Positions 1 to 6,838 of a stretch of DNA of 39,157 nucleotides are shown here, one piece after another (position 1 is the first letter of the stretch; each line of letters begins with the position of its first letter). Origin of the DNA: Candidatus Gastranaerophilales bacterium (lineage in GTDB: Bacteria; Cyanobacteriota; Vampirovibrionia; Gastranaerophilales; Gastranaerophilaceae); NCBI GenBank assembly GCA_944324865.1, contig CALUXW010000015.1, positions 1 through 39,157 of the forward strand. The letters run 5' to 3'. The translations under genes and the position numbers were made by a program. The notes beneath the pieces were generated by a model. That model was not told the origin of the DNA and searched no databases. It saw nothing but the letters and a program-made list of their open reading frames with translations.

Positions 1-174
1 GAAATTCTCACAGAATTAACGGATTTAAAATTCAAGGATGATGCTATTGAATACCTTGCGACTCGTACAAACCAATTCAGACAATTAGTTAAATTAATAA
101 ACAAAATAGAGAAAATATCTGAAACAAATAAACTTGACGAAATAGATGAATATGTCAAGACTATCCTCTCATAA
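1..174 (+). CDS. 3' end of an unidentified protein (possibly AAA+ ATPase C-terminus)
   Basis: Frame 1 is open from the window edge and ends at TAA 172-174, giving 57 residues. The tail is helical and charged (DAIEYLATRTNQFRQLVKLI). It resembles the small helical lid seen at the C-terminus of AAA+ ATPases of the TniB/MuB/ExeA kind, but this is only a fold impression because the ATPase core lies outside the window. The next small ORF starts inside it, and a recombinase follows, so mobile-element context is plausible. It could equally be an ordinary gene end. Confidence 0.5.
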   Translation, partial: EILTELTDLKFKDDAIEYLATRTNQFRQLVKLINKIEKISETNKLDEIDEYVKTILS

Positions 175-286
175 TACTAATTCAGCCAGTTTACACAATA
201 AAATTGCAGAAGCAATATGGCGCAGAAACAAAAGTTGCAATGAATTATATGCTGATTTAAAGTGCAATTTGCTTAATATTTCTTAA
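152..286 (+). CDS. Small overlapping ORF, 44 residues, unknown
   Basis: The ATG at 152 lies inside the upstream gene, overlapping it by 23 nt, and the frame ends at TAA 284-286. The predicted product (MSRLSSHNTNSASLHNKIAE...) is polar, with no membrane segment and no recognised domain. The tight overlap suggests translational coupling to the upstream gene, as is common in compact mobile elements. No clear Shine-Dalgarno (SD) sequence precedes it, so it may not be expressed. Confidence 0.3.
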   Translation: MSRLSSHNTNSASLHNKIAEAIWRRNKSCNELYADLKCNLLNIS

Positions 287-386
287 TATAAACAGGACAA
301 TTTTTTTATTTTTTTTCAGATTATACCTGTAAATTATAAATTAAGAATAATTATTTTGTGTTTTTGGTCGAAAGAAGGAGGAAAGT

Positions 387-929
387 ATGAACATAGTCGA
401 ACCCATTCGCAACAAAAGCGATTTAAAAAGAATTGAAAAAGTTTTAAGACAGCAGAGTCTTAGGAATTTGCTGATGTTTACCATTGGTACAAATTGTGGA
501 TTAAGAATTTCTGATATTTTAGCCTTAGATGTTGGTGATGTAAAAGGTAAAAAATATATTTGTTTAACGGAAAAAAAGACAGGCAAGCAAAAAAGATTCC
601 CAATTAACGATAAGCTAAAACCAATGTTTGAAAAATTTACAAAAGAAAGAGATGAAAGTGAACCTTTATTTGTTTCCATGTTTGGCAATAGAATGGAGAG
701 AACTCAATGCTGGAGGATAATAAACGATGCTTGTAAGCAAGTTGGTTTAGAGTATAGAATTGGAACTCATACCCTTAGGAAAACTTTTGGATACCATCAT
801 TACAAAAAATTTAAAGACGTTGCCATGTTACAAAAAATCTTTAATCACTACACCCCATACGTAACATTAAGATACATTGGAATTGAACAAGATAAAATTG
901 ACGAAAGCTATAACAACTTCATTTTATAG
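387..929 (+). CDS. Single-domain tyrosine recombinase (FimB/FimE-sized)
   Basis: This is a 180-residue site-specific recombinase of the tyrosine family, which cuts and rejoins DNA through a 3'-phosphotyrosine link. All catalytic positions are visible: Arg40 in CGLRISDIL, Lys64 in EKKTGK, His128/Arg131 in THTLRKTFG, His154 in FNHYTP and the nucleophile Tyr163 in LRYIGI. The N-terminal core-binding (SAM-like) domain of ordinary phage integrases is missing. The size matches FimB/FimE-type recombinases, which flip promoters rather than integrate phages. The start is fixed by a strong SD (AAGGAGG) just upstream of ATG 387. Three matching inverted-repeat sites lie in the 467 bp downstream, in front of the glycan operon, and are its likely targets (inference). 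Confidence 0.88.
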   Translation: MNIVEPIRNKSDLKRIEKVLRQQSLRNLLMFTIGTNCGLRISDILALDVGDVKGKKYICLTEKKTGKQKRFPINDKLKPMFEKFTKERDESEPLFVSMFGNRMERTQCWRIINDACKQVGLEYRIGTHTLRKTFGYHHYKKFKDVAMLQKIFNHYTPYVTLRYIGIEQDKIDESYNNFIL

Positions 930-969
930 ATTATAACAGTAAAACAAACTTAAACTCAACAAAAAAATA

Positions 970-997
970 ACTCAACATATTTACAAATATGTTGCAT
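970..997 (+). repeat. Recombinase-like site A (11-6-11 bp)
   Basis: Left arm ACTCAACATAT, 6-bp centre TTACAA, right arm ATATGTTGCAT. The arms are inverted copies over nine of eleven positions. Within it, 973-982 and 985-994 form a perfect 10-bp inverted repeat separated by AC. The 11-6-11 layout matches the usual spacing of tyrosine-recombinase core sites. The centre is identical to that of site B and is the reverse complement of that of site C. Confidence 0.6.
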
Positions 998-1113
998 AGT
1001 GTCTAAAACACTGTAAGCATTTTAACATGAATAAAAAAATTTGTATATTATTTTTTTTATTTTTAATATAATTTAAAAAAACTCAGACATCAGGAACTTT
1101 TTGGCACTTTGTA

Positions 1114-1141
1114 AATCAACTTAATTACAATTCAGTTGTAT
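1114..1141 (+). repeat. Recombinase-like site B
   Basis: Left arm AATCAACTTAA, centre TTACAA, right arm TTCAGTTGTAT, with the same CAAC-N14-GTTG spacing as sites A and C. Its right flank (TAGTGT) matches the right flank of site A. The central hexamer has the same orientation as in site A, so recombination between A and B would delete the DNA between them, if these are recombinase sites at all. Confidence 0.5.
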
Positions 1142-1227
1142 AGTGTAAAAAAGCCTTTATTCTTTATACATATGGAGTTTGAATTATTATCAAATCTTTA
1201 AAAAACTCAACACAATGAATAAAAATA

Positions 1228-1257
1228 TTGTTGTTAAAAATATTGTGTTATTATGAT
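1228..1257 (+). promoter_or_regulatory. Candidate promoter for the glycan operon, inside the putative invertible segment
   Basis: TTGTTG at 1228-1233 and TATGAT at 1252-1257 are 18 bp apart and point towards the operon start at 1397. The candidate lies between sites A/B and site C, so inversion would turn it away from the operon. In DNA this AT-rich, promoter-like hexamers are frequent, so this is weak evidence on its own. Confidence 0.3.
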
Positions 1258-1278
1258 ATACATAATCTATTTATAACA

Positions 1279-1306
1279 ACTCAACATATTTGTAATTGTG
1301 TTGTAT
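1279..1306 (-). repeat. Recombinase-like site C, inverted relative to A and B
   Basis: Left arm ACTCAACATAT is identical to site A's left arm. The centre TTGTAA is the reverse complement of the A/B centre, and the right arm is TTGTGTTGTAT. Read on the minus strand, the 14 bases TTACAAATATGTTG are identical to 981-994 of site A. Orientation rests on the central dinucleotide (AC against GT), because the rest is nearly palindromic. Recombination with A or B would invert the segment between them. Confidence 0.55.
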
Positions 1307-1396
1307 GTAAATAGAAAATGCACTTAATATATTTAATGGTTTGTCCTTGTTAAATATATTTGAATGTGGTCAACGAATAAGTGATTAAGGCTTTAA

Positions 1397-2527
1397 ATGG
1401 AAGTGATGACAAAAATTAAAAGAGAAATATTTGTTACCAAGCCGTTATTACCCCTTTTGTCTGATTTAAATAAACATTTAGTCGATATTTGGGAGTCAAA
1501 ATGGCTCACAAATATGAGTATAAAACATAATGAATTGGAAAATAAGTTAAAAGATACCCTAGAAGTTTCTAATTTATCCCTGTTTAACAATGGGACAATT
1601 GCGCTTTTGGTCGCAATTAAAGCCCTTGATTTGCCATATGGGAGCGAAGTTATTACGACTCCATTTACTTTTGCTGCAACCCCGCATTGTATTTCTTGGA
1701 ATGGTCTAAAACCTGTTTTTTGTGATATTGAGCCAAATACAATGACAATTGATCCAGATAAAATTGAGAGCTTAATCACTCAAAATACCTCAGCTATTCT
1801 TGGTGTACATGTTTATGGTTTCCCCTGCAATGTAGAAAAAATAGAAAATATTGCTAAAAAATACAATTTAAAAGTGATTTATGATGCAGCTCATGCGTTT
1901 TCTACCAAAATTAATGGAGTTGGAATAGGAAATTTTGGTGACGTCACAATGTTTTCTTTTCATGCAACAAAAATATTCAATACTATTGAAGGTGGATGCT
2001 TGACTAGTAACAATAGCCTGCTAATAAAAAAGGTCTCAAGTCTTAGAAATTTCGGAATTCAATCTGAAGAAAATGTTGAGGAAATCGGTATTAACGGCAA
2101 ACTAAATGAACTTCAAGCATCTTTTGGATTAGAGTGTTTAAAAATATATAAGGATGAGCAACGCAAGAGAAATAAAATTAAACTTTATTACAATGATAGA
2201 TTGTCAAAAGTAAAAGGTATAAAAATACCTAGAATGCCAAATAATGCTACTGATTCACACCAATACTATCCAATTATTATTGAAGATGATTATTCATTAA
2301 CTAGAGATGAGTTATATAAAAAATTCAAGTCACTAAACATATTTACAAGAAAGTATTTTTATCCTGCTTGCCATGATTACAGCTGTTATAAAGATAATCC
2401 AACTATGATACCAAATGATTTAACAGTTGTTAATGACTATAAAAACAGAGTTTTGTGCTTGCCTTATTACGGGTCTTTAAACCAGTATGAAATGAATAAA
2501 ATTTGTGAGGTTATTGAAAATGCGTAA
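1397..2527 (+). CDS. DegT/DnrJ/EryC1-family sugar-nucleotide aminotransferase (VioA/FdtB-like)
   Basis: This PLP-dependent aminotransferase acts on a nucleotide-linked keto-sugar, as VioA does in forming dTDP-4-amino-4,6-dideoxyglucose. Visible signatures are the N-terminal SLFNNGTIALLVAI cofactor loop, the ITTPFTFAATPHC segment, the DAAHAF aspartate that binds the pyridine nitrogen, and the PLP lysine in SFHATKIFN. The length of 376 residues is normal for the family. ATG 1397 is taken as the start; a second ATG at 1406 is possible. It is the first gene of a gap-free 14-gene operon. Linked acyl-chain genes (KASIII, ACP, reductase, acyltransferase) suggest that the new amino group is acylated. 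The exact sugar cannot be fixed from sequence alone. Confidence 0.85.
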   Translation: MEVMTKIKREIFVTKPLLPLLSDLNKHLVDIWESKWLTNMSIKHNELENKLKDTLEVSNLSLFNNGTIALLVAIKALDLPYGSEVITTPFTFAATPHCISWNGLKPVFCDIEPNTMTIDPDKIESLITQNTSAILGVHVYGFPCNVEKIENIAKKYNLKVIYDAAHAFSTKINGVGIGNFGDVTMFSFHATKIFNTIEGGCLTSNNSLLIKKVSSLRNFGIQSEENVEEIGINGKLNELQASFGLECLKIYKDEQRKRNKIKLYYNDRLSKVKGIKIPRMPNNATDSHQYYPIIIEDDYSLTRDELYKKFKSLNIFTRKYFYPACHDYSCYKDNPTMIPNDLTVVNDYKNRVLCLPYYGSLNQYEMNKICEVIENA

Positions 2528-3719
2528 TAATTCAAAATGGTTTTCAAAAGAAATAAACGAAAAACATATAATATACAGGTTTTTTGGCATAAAGTATTCT
2601 GTTAAAAATCCAAAATATATCAATAGAAATAAAATAGCGATTAGAGCACAGAATAATTATGATTTATCAACACTTAAAAAAGCCGGAAAAATCATATTGT
2701 TTTTAACGCCACCTGAATTAAAAATTAACGGCGGTGTAATGTCTATTTACTCTCTATGTGAAGAAAGCAGAAAAATTAATCCTGATTCTGTTTGCATTAT
2801 TTCAACATATCCAAATGCAAAATTTACATACGCAAGTAATGATAAATTTCCAAATAATGAAAAAATATATAGATTTTCACAGATTATTGATAATTGTGAA
2901 AACCTAAGTGAGTTAATTATTCACATACCTGAATACTATTCAAAAGATTTTTATTCTGATTTAAACAAAAAGGATAAACTGTTTTTAAAATCTGTTAAGA
3001 ATATTCATCTAAATATATTAAATCAAAATATAGATGTTATGCCTAAACCTCAAGAATTGCAAGATTTGTATAAAATAACTGACAATATTACACAAACTAT
3101 TGCTCACAACAGATGTGCAACACAAGAAATTTGTAATTATTGGCAAATCCCTACACATTTTTTGTCTGTTGATATTCCGCTTAATAAGTTTAAAAAATAT
3201 AATTTTGCAGACAAAGAAAAAATTATTGTTTTATCAAACGATATTAACGAATATAAGGACAAAGTAACAGAGCTTTTAAAAAAAGATTTACCTGAATTTA
3301 AAATTGTTGTTGTTGAAAATCTTTCATTTCCTCAATATATGGAATTAATCGCTAAAGCATATTTTGTTTTATCTTTGGGTGAAGGCTTTGATGGGTATTT
3401 TATACAACCGCAATATGTTGGAAGCTTGGGTTTTGCTGTTTACAATGATGATTTTTTCCCATCGGATGAGTGGAAAAATCTTACAAATGTATATCAGAAT
3501 TATTTTGATTTATTATCCCGTATTTCTCGTGATATCAAGAGATTATCAAATGATTCTAATTTGTATTACAAAACAATAGATGATTGTCTGAACAAATTAA
3601 ATAAAATTTATAGCCGAAGCAAGTACAATGATAATTTAGCAAAATTTTACAGAAAAGAATACGATTTTTATCCTGAAACAAGAAGTAATAAAGAGGTATG
3701 TAATGCTTTGCAAGTTTAA
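2520..3719 (+). CDS. Putative GT-B-like glycosyltransferase of the glycan operon
   Basis: This is a protein of about 399 residues with no confident family. Near residues 315-340 the segment SLGEGFDGYFIQPQYVGSLG resembles the nucleotide-sugar-binding C-terminal half of GT-B glycosyltransferases (glycine-rich turn, acidic residue, 'EA/QP..GS' helix). An N-terminal ILFLTPPELKINGGV segment looks like the first Rossmann strand of such enzymes. Residues 19-30 carry the FFGIKYSVKN module also found in four other proteins of this window. The start is placed at ATG 2520 rather than GTG 2505 because GAGG at 2506-2509 can serve as its SD. It overlaps the aminotransferase by 8 nt and the KASIII gene by 17 nt. 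Confidence 0.6.
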   Translation: MRNNSKWFSKEINEKHIIYRFFGIKYSVKNPKYINRNKIAIRAQNNYDLSTLKKAGKIILFLTPPELKINGGVMSIYSLCEESRKINPDSVCIISTYPNAKFTYASNDKFPNNEKIYRFSQIIDNCENLSELIIHIPEYYSKDFYSDLNKKDKLFLKSVKNIHLNILNQNIDVMPKPQELQDLYKITDNITQTIAHNRCATQEICNYWQIPTHFLSVDIPLNKFKKYNFADKEKIIVLSNDINEYKDKVTELLKKDLPEFKIVVVENLSFPQYMELIAKAYFVLSLGEGFDGYFIQPQYVGSLGFAVYNDDFFPSDEWKNLTNVYQNYFDLLSRISRDIKRLSNDSNLYYKTIDDCLNKLNKIYSRSKYNDNLAKFYRKEYDFYPETRSNKEVCNALQV

Positions 3720-4866
3720 AAGAGTAAAAATTAGCGGAATAAGTACAGTTGTTCCGCCTGATGAGATTAATATTTATGATGAGGCCCAATATTACGATAA
3801 TAATATAAAAAAAATCGACAGAATGAGAAAAATGGTCGGTTTTTGGAAGCGCAGAGTTGTTGAAAAGGGAGTAACGGCATCTGATTTAGCTATCTGTGCA
3901 GCAGAAAACTTAATAGCTGATTTAAATATAGATAAAGAAAGTATCGACGCTTTAATTTTTGTGGTGCAAAAGCTCGATTATGCTCCGCCTGTTAATGCAT
4001 ATTTCATACACAACAAGCTTGGTTTATCTGAAAAATGTATTGCAACAGACATAAATCAAGGATGTGCAGGTTGGGTTTTTGGTCTTTATATGGCAAGTCA
4101 GATGATTGAATCTCGCACTCACAAAAAAATCTTGCTTTTAAATGGTGATACACCTTCTGTCGGTATTGATAAATCAGACAGAAATTCAGCACCTATATTT
4201 GGTGATGGCGGTGTTGCTACATTAATTGAATATAGTGAGGATGAAAACATCTCTTATTACAATATTAATACTGCAAGCTCAGGTTACGAGGCTATCATTG
4301 GCCCTTTTACAGGAATGCGTTTTTCCCTTGATATATTTAATGATGAAGATTTTGAATTGTTGAACACACTAAGAAAAGAAAAACTCACTATGCCAACAGG
4401 CATGGAAGTTCCTTTGCTCGGTGGTTATATGGATGGAATTGCAGTGTTTGATTTTACGATAAACTCTGTACCGAAAAACATAAACGAACTTTTGAATTAC
4501 GCAAATATGAAAGTTTCAGATATTCCTGTTTTGTGTTTACATCAAGCTAACAAGCAAATTATTCAACAAGTTGCCAATATTGCAGGTTTTGATATAGAAA
4601 AAGCACCATACAAGGCATTTGAAAATTTTGGAAACAATACTATGTGCTCTATCCCTACAACCTTAAGTTTGCTTGATAAAGAAATAAAAAGAAAAAATAT
4701 TCTTTGTTGTGGTTATGGAAACGGATTAGTTTGTGTCAGCAGTATTTTAAATTTGGAAAATACCTATATTTCAGAAGTAAATAAGTTTGTAAAGCCTGAT
4801 TATATTATGACAAGAGATGAATATATTGATTATTGGAGAAAGAAAATAAAAGGAGAATCAAAATGA
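3703..4866 (+). CDS. 3-oxoacyl-ACP synthase III-like enzyme (FabH family)
   Basis: This thiolase-fold condensing enzyme joins an acyl-CoA starter to malonyl-ACP. The catalytic triad is visible: Cys121 in DINQGCAGW, His280 in LHQAN and Asn311 in NFGNNT. At 387 residues it is longer than housekeeping FabH (about 320), with extra N- and C-terminal segments, which suggests a specialised role. AAGAGGT at 3691-3697 supports ATG 3703. The stop overlaps the start of the ACP gene (ATGA). The immediate ACP and reductase partners imply that it starts a short acyl chain for glycan modification rather than membrane lipid, as in Pseudomonas flagellin-glycan islands (family knowledge; function here inferred). 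Confidence 0.88.
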   Translation: MLCKFKRVKISGISTVVPPDEINIYDEAQYYDNNIKKIDRMRKMVGFWKRRVVEKGVTASDLAICAAENLIADLNIDKESIDALIFVVQKLDYAPPVNAYFIHNKLGLSEKCIATDINQGCAGWVFGLYMASQMIESRTHKKILLLNGDTPSVGIDKSDRNSAPIFGDGGVATLIEYSEDENISYYNINTASSGYEAIIGPFTGMRFSLDIFNDEDFELLNTLRKEKLTMPTGMEVPLLGGYMDGIAVFDFTINSVPKNINELLNYANMKVSDIPVLCLHQANKQIIQQVANIAGFDIEKAPYKAFENFGNNTMCSIPTTLSLLDKEIKRKNILCCGYGNGLVCVSSILNLENTYISEVNKFVKPDYIMTRDEYIDYWRKKIKGESK

Positions 4867-5093
4867 AGAAAACTGAATTTCTAGAAGAATTACAAGATAT
4901 TTTGCAAACAGATGATGAGGTTTTTGAAGATGAAAACCTTGAAGATAAAGAAGAATGGGACTCATTATCAAAAATGGCTGTAATGGCTTATTTTAAAAAA
5001 AATTTTGATCTAAGTATCAATCTTGATGATTTAAAGGATATTAAGACAGTGCTTGATTTAATAAAACTTGCAGGAGAAAAAGTAAGTGATTAG
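4863..5093 (+). CDS. Dedicated acyl carrier protein
   Basis: This 76-residue acidic ACP holds growing acyl chains as thioesters on a 4'-phosphopantetheine arm. The attachment serine is Ser34 in EEWDSLSKMA, the usual D-S-L motif. ATG 4863 is chosen because AAGGAGA sits just upstream; an in-frame ATG at 4833 would add ten basic residues untypical of ACPs. It overlaps the KASIII stop by 4 nt and the next gene by 8 nt. Its own phosphopantetheinyl transferase is encoded further down the same operon, so the set looks self-contained. Confidence 0.9.
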   Translation: MKKTEFLEELQDILQTDDEVFEDENLEDKEEWDSLSKMAVMAYFKKNFDLSINLDDLKDIKTVLDLIKLAGEKVSD

Positions 5094-5832
5094 TTTTAGC
5101 AAAGAACAGATTTTTATAGTTACAGGAGCAAGCTCAGGAATAGGTGAGGGGGTTGTACTGTTACTCAATAAGCTTGGTGCAACCGTTGTTGGAGTAGCAA
5201 GAAACAAAGAACGTTTGTATGCAATGAGGGAAAAATGTGAATATCCTGAGAATATGCATATAGAAATAAAAGATTTAACTGAAAACATCAAAGGCTTAAC
5301 TCAATATGTTAAAGAATTAAAAAATAAGTACGGTAAATTTTCCGGGATGGCATATTGCGCAGGTATTTCAGATATTAAACCCTTGCAATTGCTTGAGTAT
5401 GAAGATGTTGATTATATGTTTAAAGTAAACTACTTTGCGCCATTATTTTTTATGAAAGCTTTGCTTGATAGAAGAAATAATACGGGTAGGGGCTCATCTT
5501 TTGTTGTTGTGTCATCTATTGAGTCAAAATTGTCAGAAAGAGGCATGACAGCTTATTCGTCAAGCAAGGCTGCAATTAGTGCTGCATTTAAAACAATGGC
5601 TGCTGAAGTTGCAACATCTGGTGTAAGGATAAATGTTGTATCTCCGTCTGATATAAAAACGCCGATGACTATGTCATGCAGTGCTCAAAGTTTAAGGCAA
5701 GGACGTGAAAGCAAGTATCCTATGGGTTTTGGCGAAGTTGATGACGTAGCAAATTTTGTAGCGTTTTTATTGTCCGATAAAACAAAATGGATAACAAGAC
5801 AAGATTATATATTAGATTGCGGGTTGATATAA
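5086..5832 (+). CDS. Short-chain dehydrogenase/reductase, probably 3-oxoacyl-ACP reductase
   Basis: This is a 248-residue classical SDR. The NAD(P)-binding TGASSGIG lies at residues 13-20. The structural NAG motif appears as CAG at 91-93. The active-site Ser is in VVSSIESK, and the YSSSK motif gives Tyr157 and Lys161. The likely reaction is reduction of the 3-oxoacyl-ACP made by the neighbouring KASIII to 3-hydroxyacyl-ACP. Translation starts at GTG 5086, with AGGAGA at 5072-5077 as ribosome site inside the ACP gene. A sugar-nucleotide reductase role is an alternative, but the ACP/KASIII context favours acyl reduction. Confidence 0.82.
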   Translation: MISFSKEQIFIVTGASSGIGEGVVLLLNKLGATVVGVARNKERLYAMREKCEYPENMHIEIKDLTENIKGLTQYVKELKNKYGKFSGMAYCAGISDIKPLQLLEYEDVDYMFKVNYFAPLFFMKALLDRRNNTGRGSSFVVVSSIESKLSERGMTAYSSSKAAISAAFKTMAAEVATSGVRINVVSPSDIKTPMTMSCSAQSLRQGRESKYPMGFGEVDDVANFVAFLLSDKTKWITRQDYILDCGLI

Positions 5833-6483
5833 ATGAAAAATATTTATGTTATTGGTGGTATCGGTTTTGCAAAGGAATGCTATCAGCAAATTTTATTTTC
5901 TTCTTATGTAGATTCGACAATTAATTTTGGCGGCTTTATAGGACATAACGGCTATAGAGTTGATTTTAAAGATTTAAATAAATATTTTGTTTGCGACTTG
6001 TCGGAATTTGAATTCAAGGAAAATGACTATGCAGTAATTGGTGCAGGAATGCCTGATCTGCGCAAAATTATATACGAAGATATAAAAAAGAAAAATAACT
6101 CAAAATTTTATACACTTGCTTTAATGCCGTATTGCTATATATCGCCTTTGGTTGAGATAGGTGAGGCAAATATTTTTATGACTCCTTGTACCCCATGCCC
6201 TCATGTGAAGATAGGAAACGGCAATGTATTTAATGGTGATGTAATAATAGGACATGACGTAGAGATTGGGGATTTTAATTTTGTTGGTGGAAAAACACAG
6301 CTTCTTGGAGGTGTAAAAATAGGAAACTCCAACACCATTGGTGTTGCAAGTGTTTTTCTTCCTAAATCTAGGATTGGTGATAATAATAAAATTGCACCTA
6401 TTAGTGCAATATATAAGGGATGTAAAAATAATTGCTACATGCAAGGTAACCCTGCGCTAAAGGTAGGTGAAATTGATGTTTAA
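5833..6483 (+). CDS. NeuD-like hexapeptide-repeat acyltransferase
   Basis: The protein has 216 residues. An N-terminal Rossmann-like part (MKNIYVIGGIGFAKECY) is followed by a left-handed beta-helix built from hexapeptide repeats such as VKIGNGNVFNGDVIIGHDVEIGD. The His in IGHDVEIG is the expected general base. This is the architecture of NeuD/PglD/PerB enzymes, which acylate amino sugars. Because KASIII, ACP, reductase and PPTase surround it, the donor may be an acyl-ACP or its CoA counterpart rather than plain acetyl-CoA (inference). It abuts the SDR stop with no gap and overlaps the PPTase by 8 nt. Confidence 0.82.
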   Translation: MKNIYVIGGIGFAKECYQQILFSSYVDSTINFGGFIGHNGYRVDFKDLNKYFVCDLSEFEFKENDYAVIGAGMPDLRKIIYEDIKKKNNSKFYTLALMPYCYISPLVEIGEANIFMTPCTPCPHVKIGNGNVFNGDVIIGHDVEIGDFNFVGGKTQLLGGVKIGNSNTIGVASVFLPKSRIGDNNKIAPISAIYKGCKNNCYMQGNPALKVGEIDV

Positions 6484-6838
6484 AATTGGGGTTGATATTG
6501 AAGATATTAAGAGGTTTGAAAAATACGTTCACGATATTGGTGATGAGTTTTTGAAATTAATTTTTACTCAAAAAGAACTTGAGTACTGTTTTTCATATAA
6601 AAATCCGGCAAGACATTTGGCTGCAAGATTTTGTGCAAAAGAAGCGCTTGTAAAAGCTGTTTCAGACTTAAATCTAAAACTTGATTATTGTGAAATTGAG
6701 ATATTAAATAAGCCAAACGGAGCACCTTTTTATGTTTTGGATGAAAATAAAAATCTAAACACTTCGCTTTCTTTGTCGCACGACAAGACAAAAGCAATGG
6801 CTGTAGCTTTGGTGGAAAGGAGAAAGCGTGTATTTTAA
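6476..6838 (+). CDS. AcpS-type 4'-phosphopantetheinyl transferase
   Basis: This 120-residue enzyme transfers phosphopantetheine from CoA to the ACP serine. Family motifs are clear: GVDIEDIKRF at residues 5-14 with the Mg-binding Asp7, and ARFCAKEALVKA with Lys55, Glu56 and Lys60. The SHD motif near residues 99-101 is typical as well. ATG 6476 is preferred over GTG 6467 because AGGTAGGTG at 6461-6469 gives proper spacing and the usual N-terminus. A PPTase inside a glycan operon that has its own ACP suggests a dedicated pair. It could also be the cell's only AcpS; the window cannot tell. Confidence 0.88.
   Translation: MFKIGVDIEDIKRFEKYVHDIGDEFLKLIFTQKELEYCFSYKNPARHLAARFCAKEALVKAVSDLNLKLDYCEIEILNKPNGAPFYVLDENKNLNTSLSLSHDKTKAMAVALVERRKRVF

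Larger units (their letters stand above)
930..1396. other. Non-coding switch-like region between recombinase and glycan operon
   Basis: No convincing ORF lies in these 467 bp. The region holds three CAAC-N14-GTTG sites (970-997, 1114-1141, 1279-1306) and extra half-sites ACTCAAC at 954-960 and 1205-1211. A longer inverted pair is CAACACAAT 1208-1216 with ATTGTGTTG 1295-1303. Promoter-like hexamers occur on both strands. The arrangement looks like the regulatory cassette of a DNA-inversion or DNA-deletion switch upstream of a single long operon. Confidence 0.6.

Noticed and set aside
970..1306. Integron attC/attI-like sites (ACTCAAC resembles RYYYAAC)
   Set aside because: The right arms (GTTGCAT, GTTGTAT) do not fit GTTRRRY. 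The recombinase lacks the IntI-specific extra segment, and no gene cassettes lie next to the sites.
1393..1779. Minus-strand ORF of 128 codons
   Set aside because: It lies wholly on the opposite strand of the well-supported aminotransferase and has no family features.
3364..3579. Small plus-strand ORF of 71 codons inside the 2520-3719 gene
   Set aside because: It is a shadow in another frame of a gene with clear overlaps and normal composition.
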